Assembly (NCBI GenBank): GCA_946002055.1
Contig: CAMFYL010000006.1
Coordinates: 27,578 to 91,577, forward strand
DNA length: 64,000 nucleotides
From: an uncultured Roseburia sp.
GTDB taxonomy: Bacteria > Bacillota > Clostridia > Lachnospirales > Lachnospiraceae
Reading direction: 5' to 3'
Shown in pieces: positions 1 to 8,275 of this stretch. Under the pieces are notes generated by a model that searched no databases, had not been told where the DNA came from, and saw only the letters and a program-made list of their open reading frames with translations. The position numbers were made by a program, and so were the translations under genes. The first letter of the stretch is position 1. The number at the start of each line of letters is the position of its first letter.

Positions 1-2
1 TG

Positions 3-494
3 GCTGCAGATTACCCTGAAATCGAGGAAGCATTATCTTATCTGAAAAAACTATATGAACTCTTAGAGATTTATGACGTGACAAAGTACATTTCCTTTGA
101 AATGGGACTGATTAGTACCTATCAGTATTACACAGGTATTTTGTTCAGCGGTTATACCTTCGGAAGCGGAGAACCGATTGTAAAGGGTGGACGATATGAC
201 GGTCTTCTTTCTTACTTTGGAAAGAATGCTCCCGCCATCGGTTTTGCTTTGATGGTTGATCAACTGTTATTGGCCTTGGAACGACAAAAAATCGAAGTTG
301 ATATGGAAAAACAGCAGGAAGTCATTCTGTATACAGAGAATAATCGAAAGATTGCTGTGGCAACAGCGGAAGAATTGAGAAACGAAGGCAAGGTGGTTAC
401 ACTGGTTCGCATGGATGATAAGAAAGGCAGTCTTGCAGAGTATCAGGAGAAGTATCAGGGAAATAAACTTACAGTACTGGATGGAGAGTTTTAA
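3..494 (+). CDS. hisZ: ATP phosphoribosyltransferase regulatory subunit HisZ (5' partial)
   Basis: This is the C-terminal part of HisZ, a catalytically inactive class II histidyl-tRNA synthetase paralogue that pairs with short HisG to make the first enzyme of histidine biosynthesis. The reading frame is open from base 3, so the gene begins upstream of the window. The synthetase-like signature GGRYDGLLSYFG and the following PAIGFA segment are visible. A C-terminal domain of about 80 residues follows (YTENNRKIAVATAEELRN...). Its stop codon overlaps the hisG start by one base (TAATG), consistent with coupled expression. Confusion with HisS is unlikely because hisG and hisD follow directly. Confidence 0.93.
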   Translation, partial: AADYPEIEEALSYLKKLYELLEIYDVTKYISFEMGLISTYQYYTGILFSGYTFGSGEPIVKGGRYDGLLSYFGKNAPAIGFALMVDQLLLALERQKIEVDMEKQQEVILYTENNRKIAVATAEELRNEGKVVTLVRMDDKKGSLAEYQEKYQGNKLTVLDGEF

Positions 495-1150
495 TGGAAA
501 ATGAAAGATATTTGACCTTTGCTTTGGGAAAAGGTCGTTTGGCAAAACAAACCTTAGAAACATTTGAAAAAATAGGCATCACTTGTGAGGAGATGAAGGA
601 TCCCAAAACCAGAAAGCTGATTTTTGTAAACGAGGAGTTAAAGCTTCGCTTTTTCCTTGCAAAGGGACCGGATGTTCCAACCTATGTAGAATATGGTGCA
701 GCTGATATTGGTATTGTTGGTGCGGACACCATTATGGAAGAGGGAAGAAACATTTACGAAGTTCTTGATCTTGGCTTTGGAAAGTGTCGTATGTGTGTCT
801 GCGGCCCCAAAGAATCCAAAGAATTATTGGAGCACCAACAGTTGATACGTGTTGCAACTAAGTATCCAAAGATTGCGAAACAGTATTTCTATAATCAGAA
901 ACACCAAACGGTAGAAATCATTAAATTAAATGGGTCTATTGAATTGGCGCCGATTGTCGGATTGTCTGAAGTTATTGTTGATATTGTAGAGACAGGCTCT
1001 ACCTTGAGAGAAAATGGACTGGAAGTACTGGAGGAGGTTTGTCCGCTCTCTGCCCGTATGGTGGTAAATCAGGTGAGTATGAAGATGGAATACGATCGTA
1101 TTACAAAGCTGATTGCTGATTTAAAGGGTGCTTTGGATATTTTAGAATAG
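494..1150 (+). CDS. hisG: ATP phosphoribosyltransferase, short form HisG
   Basis: HisG condenses ATP with PRPP to phosphoribosyl-ATP, the committed step of histidine synthesis. The product is 218 residues, the short form that lacks the C-terminal histidine-binding regulatory domain and therefore requires HisZ. Visible family features are the N-terminal LTFALGKGRLAKQTLE, the GAADIGIVGADT segment and the PRPP-binding VDIVETGSTLREN near residue 165. It starts at the ATG overlapping the hisZ stop. Feedback control is expected to act through HisZ. Confidence 0.97.
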   Translation: MENERYLTFALGKGRLAKQTLETFEKIGITCEEMKDPKTRKLIFVNEELKLRFFLAKGPDVPTYVEYGAADIGIVGADTIMEEGRNIYEVLDLGFGKCRMCVCGPKESKELLEHQQLIRVATKYPKIAKQYFYNQKHQTVEIIKLNGSIELAPIVGLSEVIVDIVETGSTLRENGLEVLEEVCPLSARMVVNQVSMKMEYDRITKLIADLKGALDILE

Positions 1151-1162
1151 AGGAGAGAAATC

Positions 1163-2458
1163 ATGAGAATACAGACATTAACACAGGAAACAACCTCAGA
1201 TATTTTGGAGAATTTATTAAAGAGAAGTCCAAACAGCTATGGGGAATTTGAAGACCGGGTGGCCAGTATTATTGAGACAGTAAAAGAGCAGGGAGACGAA
1301 GCTGTCTTTTCATATACCAAACAGTTTGACAAAGCCGAAATATCAGCACAAAATCTGATTGTCACAGAAGAAGAAATTGCAGAGGCTTATGAAAAAGTTC
1401 AGCCGGAGCTTTTAGATGTGATTCGAAAATCCCTGGTTAACATTCGTGCATTCCACGAAAAGCAGCTGAAAAACAGCTGGTTTGACTCTCAGCAAAACGG
1501 TATTATCTTAGGACAGAAAGTGACCCCCCTTGATAAAGTTGGGGTGTATGTGCCGGGTGGAAAAGCTGTATATCCATCCTCTGTGCTTATGAATGTGGTT
1601 CCTGCTAAAGTTGCAGGTGTTCCGCATATTTATATGACCACACCTCCGGGGGCAGATGGAAAGGTATATCCTTCCACTTTAGTTGCAGCCAAAGAAGCCG
1701 GTGTGGACGTGATATATAAGGTTGGTGGTGCACAGGCTATCGCTGCCCTTGCTTTTGGAACAGAGAGCATCGCAAAGGTGGACAAAATCGTAGGTCCCGG
1801 CAATATTTACGTGGCACTGGCAAAAAAGGCAGTGTTTGGTCACGTTAGCATTGACTCGATCGCGGGACCTAGCGAAATACTTGTTTTGGCAGATGAAAGT
1901 GCAAATCCTAAATTTGTGGCTGCAGACTTGTTGTCTCAGGCAGAGCATGATGAAATGGCATCTGCTATTTTAATTACCACCAGCATGGAACTGGCAAAAC
2001 AAGTTTCCCGGGAAGTGGACTATTTTGTTTCTATTTTGTCTCGCAAGGAGATTATTTCCAAATCCTTGGACAATTATGGATACATTCTTGTGGCACCGGA
2101 TATGGACGCAGCTATTGATGCAGCAAATGAAATTGCATCTGAGCACTTAGAAATCGTAACAAAAAATCCATTTGAAACAATGACAAAGATCAAGAATGCA
2201 GGTGCAATTTTCCTTGGGGAATACAGCAGTGAACCTTTAGGTGATTATTTTGCCGGACCAAATCATGTTCTCCCCACAAACGGTACCGCAAAATTCTTCT
2301 CCGCTCTTAGTGTGGATGATTTTATTAAGAAATCTAGTATTATCAGCTATTCTAAGGATGCATTAGAGGAGGTCTACAAAGATATTGTGAAATTTGCAGA
2401 GTGTGAACAGTTGACTGCTCACGCAAATTCCATTAAAGTTAGATTTGAAGAGGTTTAA
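1163..2458 (+). CDS. hisD: Histidinol dehydrogenase
   Basis: HisD is a zinc enzyme that performs the last two NAD-dependent oxidations from L-histidinol to L-histidine. The 431-residue length is typical. The family signature is present: GVYVPGGKAVYPSSVLMN near residue 127, the IDSIAGPSEILVLAD block, the QAEHDEMA zinc-ligand region, and GPNHVLPTNGTAKF with its conserved His. The ATG follows GAGGAGAG with good spacing, 12 bases after hisG, inside the his operon. Confidence 0.98.
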   Translation: MRIQTLTQETTSDILENLLKRSPNSYGEFEDRVASIIETVKEQGDEAVFSYTKQFDKAEISAQNLIVTEEEIAEAYEKVQPELLDVIRKSLVNIRAFHEKQLKNSWFDSQQNGIILGQKVTPLDKVGVYVPGGKAVYPSSVLMNVVPAKVAGVPHIYMTTPPGADGKVYPSTLVAAKEAGVDVIYKVGGAQAIAALAFGTESIAKVDKIVGPGNIYVALAKKAVFGHVSIDSIAGPSEILVLADESANPKFVAADLLSQAEHDEMASAILITTSMELAKQVSREVDYFVSILSRKEIISKSLDNYGYILVAPDMDAAIDAANEIASEHLEIVTKNPFETMTKIKNAGAIFLGEYSSEPLGDYFAGPNHVLPTNGTAKFFSALSVDDFIKKSSIISYSKDALEEVYKDIVKFAECEQLTAHANSIKVRFEEV

Positions 2459-2479
2459 CCTCAGAAAGAAGGTTTTTCT

Positions 2480-3073
2480 ATGGAAGAAAATAGAGTGGGG
2501 AAAGTAGCTCGAAAGACCAAGGAAACAGACATCAATCTGTCTATCAATTTAGATGGTTCCGGCAGATCAAACATTGCTACGGGTGTTGGATTTTTTGACC
2601 ATATGCTTGAAGGGTTTGCAAGACATGGTCTGTTTGATTTAGACGTTTCCATTACCGGGGATTTGGTGGTGGATTGTCATCACACCATTGAAGACTGCGG
2701 TATTGTTTTGGGTACGGCAATCAAGAAGGCTTTGGGCAATAAAGCAGGCATTCGTCGCTATGGAAGTTGCATATTACCCATGGATGAAACCTTAGTTCTC
2801 TGTGCCATTGATTTATCAGGCAGACCATATTTATCTTATGATGCTAATTTTAGCGCTGATCGCATAGGCTATATGGATACGGAGATGCTAAAGGAATTTT
2901 TCTATGCCATTTCCTACAGCGCAGGGATGAATTTACACATTCAGGTGTTGAAGGAAGGAAATAACCATCATATGGCGGAAGCAATGTTTAAAGCATTTGC
3001 GAAGGCATTAGATGAAGCGACCGTGAAAGACCCGCGTATTATTGATATTTTATCTACGAAGGGTTCACTTTAA
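2480..3073 (+). CDS. hisB: Imidazoleglycerol-phosphate dehydratase
   Basis: HisB (monofunctional IGPD form, 197 residues) dehydrates imidazole-glycerol phosphate to imidazole-acetol phosphate. The manganese-binding His clusters are visible: [13 protein letters not shown] near residue 40, [14 protein letters not shown] near residue 64, and the C-terminal [19 protein letters not shown]. No HAD-type histidinol-phosphatase domain is fused. It lies 21 bases after hisD with GAAGG upstream of the ATG. Confidence 0.97.
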   Translation: MEENRVGKVARKTKETDINLSINLDGSGRSNIATGVGFFDHMLEGFARHGLFDLDVSITGDLVVDCHHTIEDCGIVLGTAIKKALGNKAGIRRYGSCILPMDETLVLCAIDLSGRPYLSYDANFSADRIGYMDTEMLKEFFYAISYSAGMNLHIQVLKEGNNHHMAEAMFKAFAKALDEATVKDPRIIDILSTKGSL

Positions 3074-3089
3074 GTATTGGAGGAACATC

Positions 3090-4373
3090 ATGGAACACAA
3101 GAATATTGTTGCCACAATCTATATCAAAGATGGTATGGCAGTTCCAAACGCAAAAGAGCTGGATAAGAAACAGGATGTTTTAGAATTAGCAAAACTTTAT
3201 AACGATAGTGGAATTGACAAGATTATCTGCTATGATTTGTCCACTGACGATGATGAGCATGAAAAGAATATCTTAGCGATTCGAGAAATTAACAGAAATA
3301 TTGAAATTAAAACCTGCGGTGGCGGTAACATCAAACGTTTAGAGGATGTAAAAAAGCTTTTATACGCAGGATGTATTGAAGTAATCTTAAACGGTTCTAA
3401 GCCGGAAACCATGGAGCTTCTGAAAGAGGCTAGCAGCCGTTTTGGCCCGGAAAAGATTTTAGTTTCTCTCACAACGGTTGATTTCATTTTTAAAACAAAG
3501 GATTTCTTAGAAGAAAATGTACATGAGCTTGTGATTTACAACCAGTCACTATTCAGCAGTTTAGATGGTATCACCAATGTTCCGTATATTGTTGATGTAC
3601 CGGAATACGATTATGATGCCATCGTATCTTTGCTTCGTTCAGAAAAGACGAGAGGTATCTCAGGTGCATTTATCAATGATGTGAATACGGACATTATGAA
3701 GCTTAAGTGTGATTTGTCTGATTCCGGCATCAAGATGGATAACTTTGAGCCAAAGCTTTCCTGGTCCCAGTTAAAACACAATAGTGACGGACTGGTTCCT
3801 GTGATTGTACAGGATTATCAAACCCATGAAGTTTTGATGCTTGCCTATATGAACGAGGAGGCTTTTAACACCACAATGCGCATGGGCAAGATGACCTACT
3901 TTAGCAGAAGCCGTCAGGAGCTTTGGATAAAGGGAGAGACCAGTGGTCACATTCAATATGTCAAGTCTCTGACAGCAGACTGCGATTACGATACTATTTT
4001 AGCAAAGGTTTCTCAGGTGGGAGGCATTTCCTGCCATACGGGAGCTCCAAGTTGCTTTTTCAATGAAATCGTAAAAAAGGAATACGTAGAACGCAATCCT
4101 CTGAAAGTATTTGAAGATGTATATGCAGTGATTGCAAATCGAAAAGAGAACCCAAAGGAGGGCTCCTACACCAATTATTTGTTCGACAAAGGGATTGATA
4201 AGATTCTGAAGAAAGTAGGAGAAGAGGCAACAGAAATTGTTATTGCGGCCAAGAACCCGGATAATGAAGAGGTGAAATACGAGATTTCCGACTTCTTGTA
4301 TCATATGATGGTTCTTATGGTAGAAAAGGGATTAACCTGGGAAGATGTAACCAGAGAATTAGCCCAAAGATAA
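3090..4373 (+). CDS. hisIE: HisIE with an N-terminal HisF-like domain: phosphoribosyl-AMP cyclohydrolase / phosphoribosyl-ATP pyrophosphatase
   Basis: This is a 427-residue fusion. Residues about 225-325 are HisI (PR-AMP cyclohydrolase), with the metal-binding DCDYD near 297 and cysteines in ISCHTG and PSCFF. Residues about 340-427 are HisE (PR-ATP pyrophosphohydrolase), with [16 protein letters not shown]. Residues 1-215 look like a shortened HisA/HisF barrel: [12 protein letters not shown] matches strand 1, and [20 protein letters not shown] matches the GGGI region of strands 3-4. The two positions that carry catalytic Asp in HisF appear to be Tyr11 and Thr128, so cyclase activity is unlikely. 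I chose ATG 3090 because GGAGGA precedes it; an upstream in-frame ATG at 3042 lies inside hisB. It ends the his operon in this window. No hisA, hisF, hisH or hisC is present here. Confidence 0.93.
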   Translation: MEHKNIVATIYIKDGMAVPNAKELDKKQDVLELAKLYNDSGIDKIICYDLSTDDDEHEKNILAIREINRNIEIKTCGGGNIKRLEDVKKLLYAGCIEVILNGSKPETMELLKEASSRFGPEKILVSLTTVDFIFKTKDFLEENVHELVIYNQSLFSSLDGITNVPYIVDVPEYDYDAIVSLLRSEKTRGISGAFINDVNTDIMKLKCDLSDSGIKMDNFEPKLSWSQLKHNSDGLVPVIVQDYQTHEVLMLAYMNEEAFNTTMRMGKMTYFSRSRQELWIKGETSGHIQYVKSLTADCDYDTILAKVSQVGGISCHTGAPSCFFNEIVKKEYVERNPLKVFEDVYAVIANRKENPKEGSYTNYLFDKGIDKILKKVGEEATEIVIAAKNPDNEEVKYEISDFLYHMMVLMVEKGLTWEDVTRELAQR

Positions 4374-4396
4374 TGAAAAGAAAAGTCATTGGACGG

Positions 4397-4435
4397 ACTC
4401 CACCATTAGTAGAAGCTAATGATGGAGTTTGTTGC
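4397..4435 (+). terminator. Probable intrinsic terminator after the his operon
   Basis: An inverted repeat pairs 4397-4409 (ACTCCACCATTAG) with 4416-4428 (CTAATGATGGAGT) with one C-A mismatch and a 6-base loop, followed by a short, interrupted T run (TTTGTTGCGTT). It lies in the 83-base gap between hisIE and the radical-SAM gene. The weak T tract makes termination partial at best. Confidence 0.5.
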
Positions 4436-4456
4436 GTTAAAAAAACGAGGTGAAAT

Positions 4457-6328
4457 ATGAGTAAATTAGCTTTATCGGACGATATTTTAATGCAGGTGGA
4501 CAAGCCGGCACGTTATATCGGCAATGAACTTAATATGATCAAGAAGAATCCTGCTGATGTGGATATTCGTTTTGCCATGTGTTTTCCGGATGTTTACGAG
4601 ATTGGTATGTCACATCTGGGAATTCAGATTCTTTACGAAATGTATAATCGCAGGGAAGATGTATACTGCGAACGTGTGTATTCTCCATGGCCGGATCTCC
4701 ACAATATTATGAAGGAGCAAAGGATTCCGCTGTTTGCCCTTGAAACACAAGATCCTGTTAAGGATTTTGATTTTGTTGGTATCACCTTGCAGTATGAGAT
4801 GTGTTATACCAATATCTTACAAATTCTGGATCTCTCTCAGATTCCTATTTGGCAAAAAGACCGCACAGACAATGATCCGCTAATCATCTGCGGAGGACCC
4901 TGTACCTATAATCCGGAGCCTGTGGCAGACTTTGTAGATCTTTTCTACATTGGAGAAGGTGAAGTGAGCTATCACGAACTGTTTGATCTCTATAAACAGA
5001 TGAAACAATCAGGCCATTATACAAGAGCCGATTTTCTTCGTGAGGCATCAAAAGTACCCGGCATTTATGTGCCTTCTTTGTATGAAGTGACATATAAGGA
5101 TGACGGAACCCTAGAAGAGATGAAACCAATTTATGAAGATGTTCCAAAGACAGTAAAACGTCAAGTGCTTGTTCAAATGGATGAGGGCGCCTATCCGACA
5201 AAGCCTTTGGTTCCATTTGTCCGTGCTACACAAGATCGCGTTGTGCTTGAAATCCAGCGTGGATGTATCAGAGGCTGTCGTTTCTGCCAGGCCGGTATGG
5301 TATATCGTCCAAACAGAGAGAAGAGTCTGGAGTTGCTAAAATCTTATGCGAAAGAGATGCTTTCATCCACAGGACACGAGGAAATTTCCTTAAGTTCTCT
5401 CAGTTCCAGTGACTATTCCTGCTTGCCGGAACTTGTGAATTTTTTGATTGATGAATGTTGTGGCGATGGTGTAAATATTTCCCTGCCGTCTTTGCGTATT
5501 GACGCCTTTTCCCTTGACGTAATGAGCAAGGTACAAGACATCAGAAAAAGTAGTCTCACCTTTGCCCCTGAGGCTGGTTCCCAGAGACTGCGCAATGTGA
5601 TCAATAAGGGGCTTACCAAGGAAGACATATTGCATGGTGCAGGTATGGCCTTTGAGGGGGGATGGCAGAAGGTAAAGCTCTATTTTATGCTGGGACTTCC
5701 CACAGAGACAGAAGAGGATATGCGCGCCATTCCGGAATTGGCAAATGAAATTGCCGTCCGTTATTACGAGATTCCAAAAGAGCAGAGGAATGGAAAATGT
5801 CAGATTACTATGAGCACATCTTTCTTCGTACCAAAGCCCTTCACCCCATTCCAGTGGGCACCTATGTATGAAAAGGGCGAATACTTGCGCAGAGCTAAGA
5901 TTGTAAACGAAACTATGAAGGCACAATTAAATCATAAGAGTCTTCGTTACAACTGGCACGAGGCTGATGTAACAGTTTTGGAAGGCTTGCTTGCAAGAGG
6001 TGACCGCAAAGTTGCTCAGGCAATTTATAACGCATATGAAGATGGCTGTATTTTTGATGCCTGGTCTGATTACTTTTCTATGGAAAAATGGGAAAATGCC
6101 ATGGATAAGGCAGGCGTTTCTCTTGATTTTTATGCATACCGCCAGCGTGATTTGGATGAAGTGTTTCCATGGGATTTTATTGATGTTGGTGTGCGTAAAG
6201 ACTTCTTAAAAAAAGAATGGGAACGAGCTACCCAAGATCAGGTAGTTACTCCAAATTGTCGTATGCAGTGTTCCGGCTGTGGGGCGGCAGGTTTCAAAGG
6301 AGGTGTATGCTTTGAAGGTAAGAATTAA
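4457..6328 (+). CDS. Radical SAM protein with B12-binding-like N-terminus (TIGR03960-like)
   Basis: A 623-residue member of an uncharacterised radical-SAM family with a cobalamin-binding-like N-terminal domain (MCFPDVYEIGMSHLGIQILYE near residue 40). The radical-SAM 4Fe-4S motif CIRGCRFC gives C270, C274 and C277. The barrel continues with SLSSSDYSCLPEL and FAPEAGSQRLRN. The C-terminus carries a second cysteine group in the same spacing (CRMQCSGC, C601/C605/C608) plus C618, possibly an auxiliary cluster or metal site. The reaction is unknown. The ATG follows GAGGTG, and the next gene, a DUF2344 protein, overlaps its 3' end, as expected for these two families, which are often adjacent or fused. 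Confidence 0.9.
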   Translation: MSKLALSDDILMQVDKPARYIGNELNMIKKNPADVDIRFAMCFPDVYEIGMSHLGIQILYEMYNRREDVYCERVYSPWPDLHNIMKEQRIPLFALETQDPVKDFDFVGITLQYEMCYTNILQILDLSQIPIWQKDRTDNDPLIICGGPCTYNPEPVADFVDLFYIGEGEVSYHELFDLYKQMKQSGHYTRADFLREASKVPGIYVPSLYEVTYKDDGTLEEMKPIYEDVPKTVKRQVLVQMDEGAYPTKPLVPFVRATQDRVVLEIQRGCIRGCRFCQAGMVYRPNREKSLELLKSYAKEMLSSTGHEEISLSSLSSSDYSCLPELVNFLIDECCGDGVNISLPSLRIDAFSLDVMSKVQDIRKSSLTFAPEAGSQRLRNVINKGLTKEDILHGAGMAFEGGWQKVKLYFMLGLPTETEEDMRAIPELANEIAVRYYEIPKEQRNGKCQITMSTSFFVPKPFTPFQWAPMYEKGEYLRRAKIVNETMKAQLNHKSLRYNWHEADVTVLEGLLARGDRKVAQAIYNAYEDGCIFDAWSDYFSMEKWENAMDKAGVSLDFYAYRQRDLDEVFPWDFIDVGVRKDFLKKEWERATQDQVVTPNCRMQCSGCGAAGFKGGVCFEGKN

Positions 6329-7025
6329 ATTTGCCAAGTCTGGCGTTATGAAATATGTAGGCCATCTGGATATTATGCGATATTTTCAGAAGGCAATCAG
6401 AAGAAGTGGTCTCCCAATCAAATACTCCGAAGGATTCAATCCTCATCAAATCATGTCCTTTGCGGCACCCCTGGGGGTTGGTATTACCAGCGAAGGGGAA
6501 TACTTAGATATTGAGTTAAAGGAAGAAATTCCCTGTAAAGATATTTTGGAGAGATTACAGGCTACTATGGTAGAGGGTATGGATATCCGTAAAGTGTCAT
6601 ATTTGCCTGAAAAAGCGCAAAACGCCATGTCCTCATTGGCAGCTGCCAGCTACTTTTTGACATATAAGCATCCGGAGCAATTTGTATACTCTTTAGATGA
6701 GTTGCAGAAGGCAAAAGAAGCATTTTATGACAACGCAAAAGAGATATCTGTCATTAAGAAAACAAAAAAAGGTGAGCGTGAGCTTAATCTGAAACCACTG
6801 ATTTATGATTTTGATATTACAAAGACGGAAGATAAGATTTCTTTCTATCTTTATGTGTCAACCGGTAGCACAGACAACATTAAGCCGGAATTCGTTCTTT
6901 CACATTTCTTTGCTTCTATGGGACATATGGTAGAGGATAATGGGTTCTTCATTCACCGCATCGATATGTATACAAGAGATGAAAATGGGTATGTCTCATT
7001 GGGAGATGTAGGGTATGAAAAATAG
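6312..7025 (+). CDS. DUF2344 (TIGR03936) family protein, partner of the radical-SAM protein
   Basis: A 237-residue protein of the DUF2344 family, function unknown, typically encoded next to or fused with TIGR03960 radical-SAM proteins. Conserved features are the start KVRIKFAKSGVMKYVGHLD, the segment RSGLPIKYSEGFNPH, and FAAPLGVGITSEGEYLDIEL. I place the start at TTG 6312 because AAAGGAGGTG (6296-6305) lies just upstream and the family N-terminus begins there. It overlaps the radical-SAM gene by 17 bases and its stop lies inside the start of the RNase G-like gene, so the three genes are probably one coupled unit. Confidence 0.88.
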   Translation: MKVRIKFAKSGVMKYVGHLDIMRYFQKAIRRSGLPIKYSEGFNPHQIMSFAAPLGVGITSEGEYLDIELKEEIPCKDILERLQATMVEGMDIRKVSYLPEKAQNAMSSLAAASYFLTYKHPEQFVYSLDELQKAKEAFYDNAKEISVIKKTKKGERELNLKPLIYDFDITKTEDKISFYLYVSTGSTDNIKPEFVLSHFFASMGHMVEDNGFFIHRIDMYTRDENGYVSLGDVGYEK

Positions 7026-8199
7026 CAATCGCATTGCCATAACAAAGTATTCATGTGATGGGAAAGAGCAGGAAATACTGCTATATTTAGATCATCATAA
7101 CCATCCCATAGAATTCCACAGTTATGATATGTCTGCGCCATCATTGGTAGGCAATGTTTATATTGCCAGAGTGGTGCAGGTAATGGAACAGATTCACGCC
7201 GCATTCTTGCAGGCGGGAGATTTGAAATTCTATTTTCCCTTGGAAGACATTTCAAATCTAATTTTTACTAAAAAACAGGGAAACCCCAATCGGTTGTGTC
7301 AAGGAGATGAATTGGTTGTCCAGGTGGTACGTGATGCAATTAAGTCAAAAGAAATTTGTGTCACAGGAAATGTCACCTTGCAGGGGGAACATGTCATAGT
7401 GACAACAGGCAATCGCCGACACGGTGTATCAGGCAAACTACCGGGGGAAATGCGAAAGAATCTCAAAGGGATGCTAGAGAACTATAAGAATCTGCCTTTT
7501 GGTGTTGTTGTAAGAACAAGCGCAGGTGAAGTAACCACAGAAGATATCGCCACAGAAATCCAAGGACTAATGGATGTATATCATCAATTTATGTCTGCAG
7601 TGGCACATAAAACCTGTGGATATCTGGTAAGAAAAGCCCCACATCCCTTTTGTGAACATATCAAACGTTTGTATCGGGAGGGATGTTGCGAATTTGTTTC
7701 GGATCAGACAGTGTGGATAGACGCAGCAAATGAAATGGGACTTTCAGATATGGTGGTTCGCAGTTATATGGACTCTTCATATCCCATGGAAAAACTATAT
7801 GGCGTCTCCAAGATGATAGACGATTTGCGCAACAAAAAAGTGTATTTATCATCGGGAGGGTATCTTATCATAGAACACACAGAAGCCCTGACGGTAATTG
7901 ATGTGAACAGCGGAAAAAACACCAAGAAGATGGACAAGGATACTTATTTTCTTGCTAATAACAGAGAAGCAGCTATAGAAATATCAAAACAGCTTCGACT
8001 TCGCAATATTAGCGGTATCATTATTATAGACTTTATCAATATGTCACAGGAAGCGCATCAGAGGGAAGTATTATCCTTACTTCGCAGCTCCTGTAAACAG
8101 GACTATGTAAAGGTGTCTGTTCTTGATTATACAAAGCTGGGACTTGTGGAAGTGACAAGGGAGAAGAAATTTAAAAGCGTTTCAGAACAAATGTTATAA
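7015..8199 (+). CDS. rng: RNase E/G family ribonuclease, short form
   Basis: A 394-residue RNase G-like endoribonuclease, expected to cut single-stranded RNA during rRNA and mRNA maturation. It has the S1-like segment SLVGNVYIARVVQVMEQIHAAFLQAG at the N-terminus and the metal-site blocks LTVIDVNSG and IIIIDFINM (usually IDFIDM). It ends at FKSVSEQML, just where the zinc-link motif CPxCxG of RNase E/G would normally follow, so it lacks the Zn-link that holds E. coli RNase E dimers together. It overlaps the DUF2344 gene by 11 bases. The family assignment is firm; activity and oligomeric state are uncertain. Confidence 0.88.
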   Translation: MKNSNRIAITKYSCDGKEQEILLYLDHHNHPIEFHSYDMSAPSLVGNVYIARVVQVMEQIHAAFLQAGDLKFYFPLEDISNLIFTKKQGNPNRLCQGDELVVQVVRDAIKSKEICVTGNVTLQGEHVIVTTGNRRHGVSGKLPGEMRKNLKGMLENYKNLPFGVVVRTSAGEVTTEDIATEIQGLMDVYHQFMSAVAHKTCGYLVRKAPHPFCEHIKRLYREGCCEFVSDQTVWIDAANEMGLSDMVVRSYMDSSYPMEKLYGVSKMIDDLRNKKVYLSSGGYLIIEHTEALTVIDVNSGKNTKKMDKDTYFLANNREAAIEISKQLRLRNISGIIIIDFINMSQEAHQREVLSLLRSSCKQDYVKVSVLDYTKLGLVEVTREKKFKSVSEQML

Positions 8200-8205
8200 A
8201 TCGTA

Positions 8206-8235
8206 TTGACGATAGGTTTTATAAGATGATATGAT
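8206..8235 (+). promoter_or_regulatory. Sigma-A type promoter of the chemotaxis receptor gene
   Basis: TTGACG (8206-8211) and TATGAT (8230-8235) are separated by 18 bases, close to the housekeeping consensus, 41 bases before the ATG at 8276. No sigma-D (flagellar) type sequence was recognised here. Confidence 0.65.
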
Positions 8236-8275
8236 CACTCTATGAGATTTGTCGATTTTACTTAGGAGGGTTTTT

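Noticed and set aside
1679..1948. Antisense open frame inside hisD, and many similar frames inside other genes
   Set aside because: These frames lie entirely opposite or out of frame with well-conserved genes, lack plausible ribosome binding sites and encode no recognisable protein.
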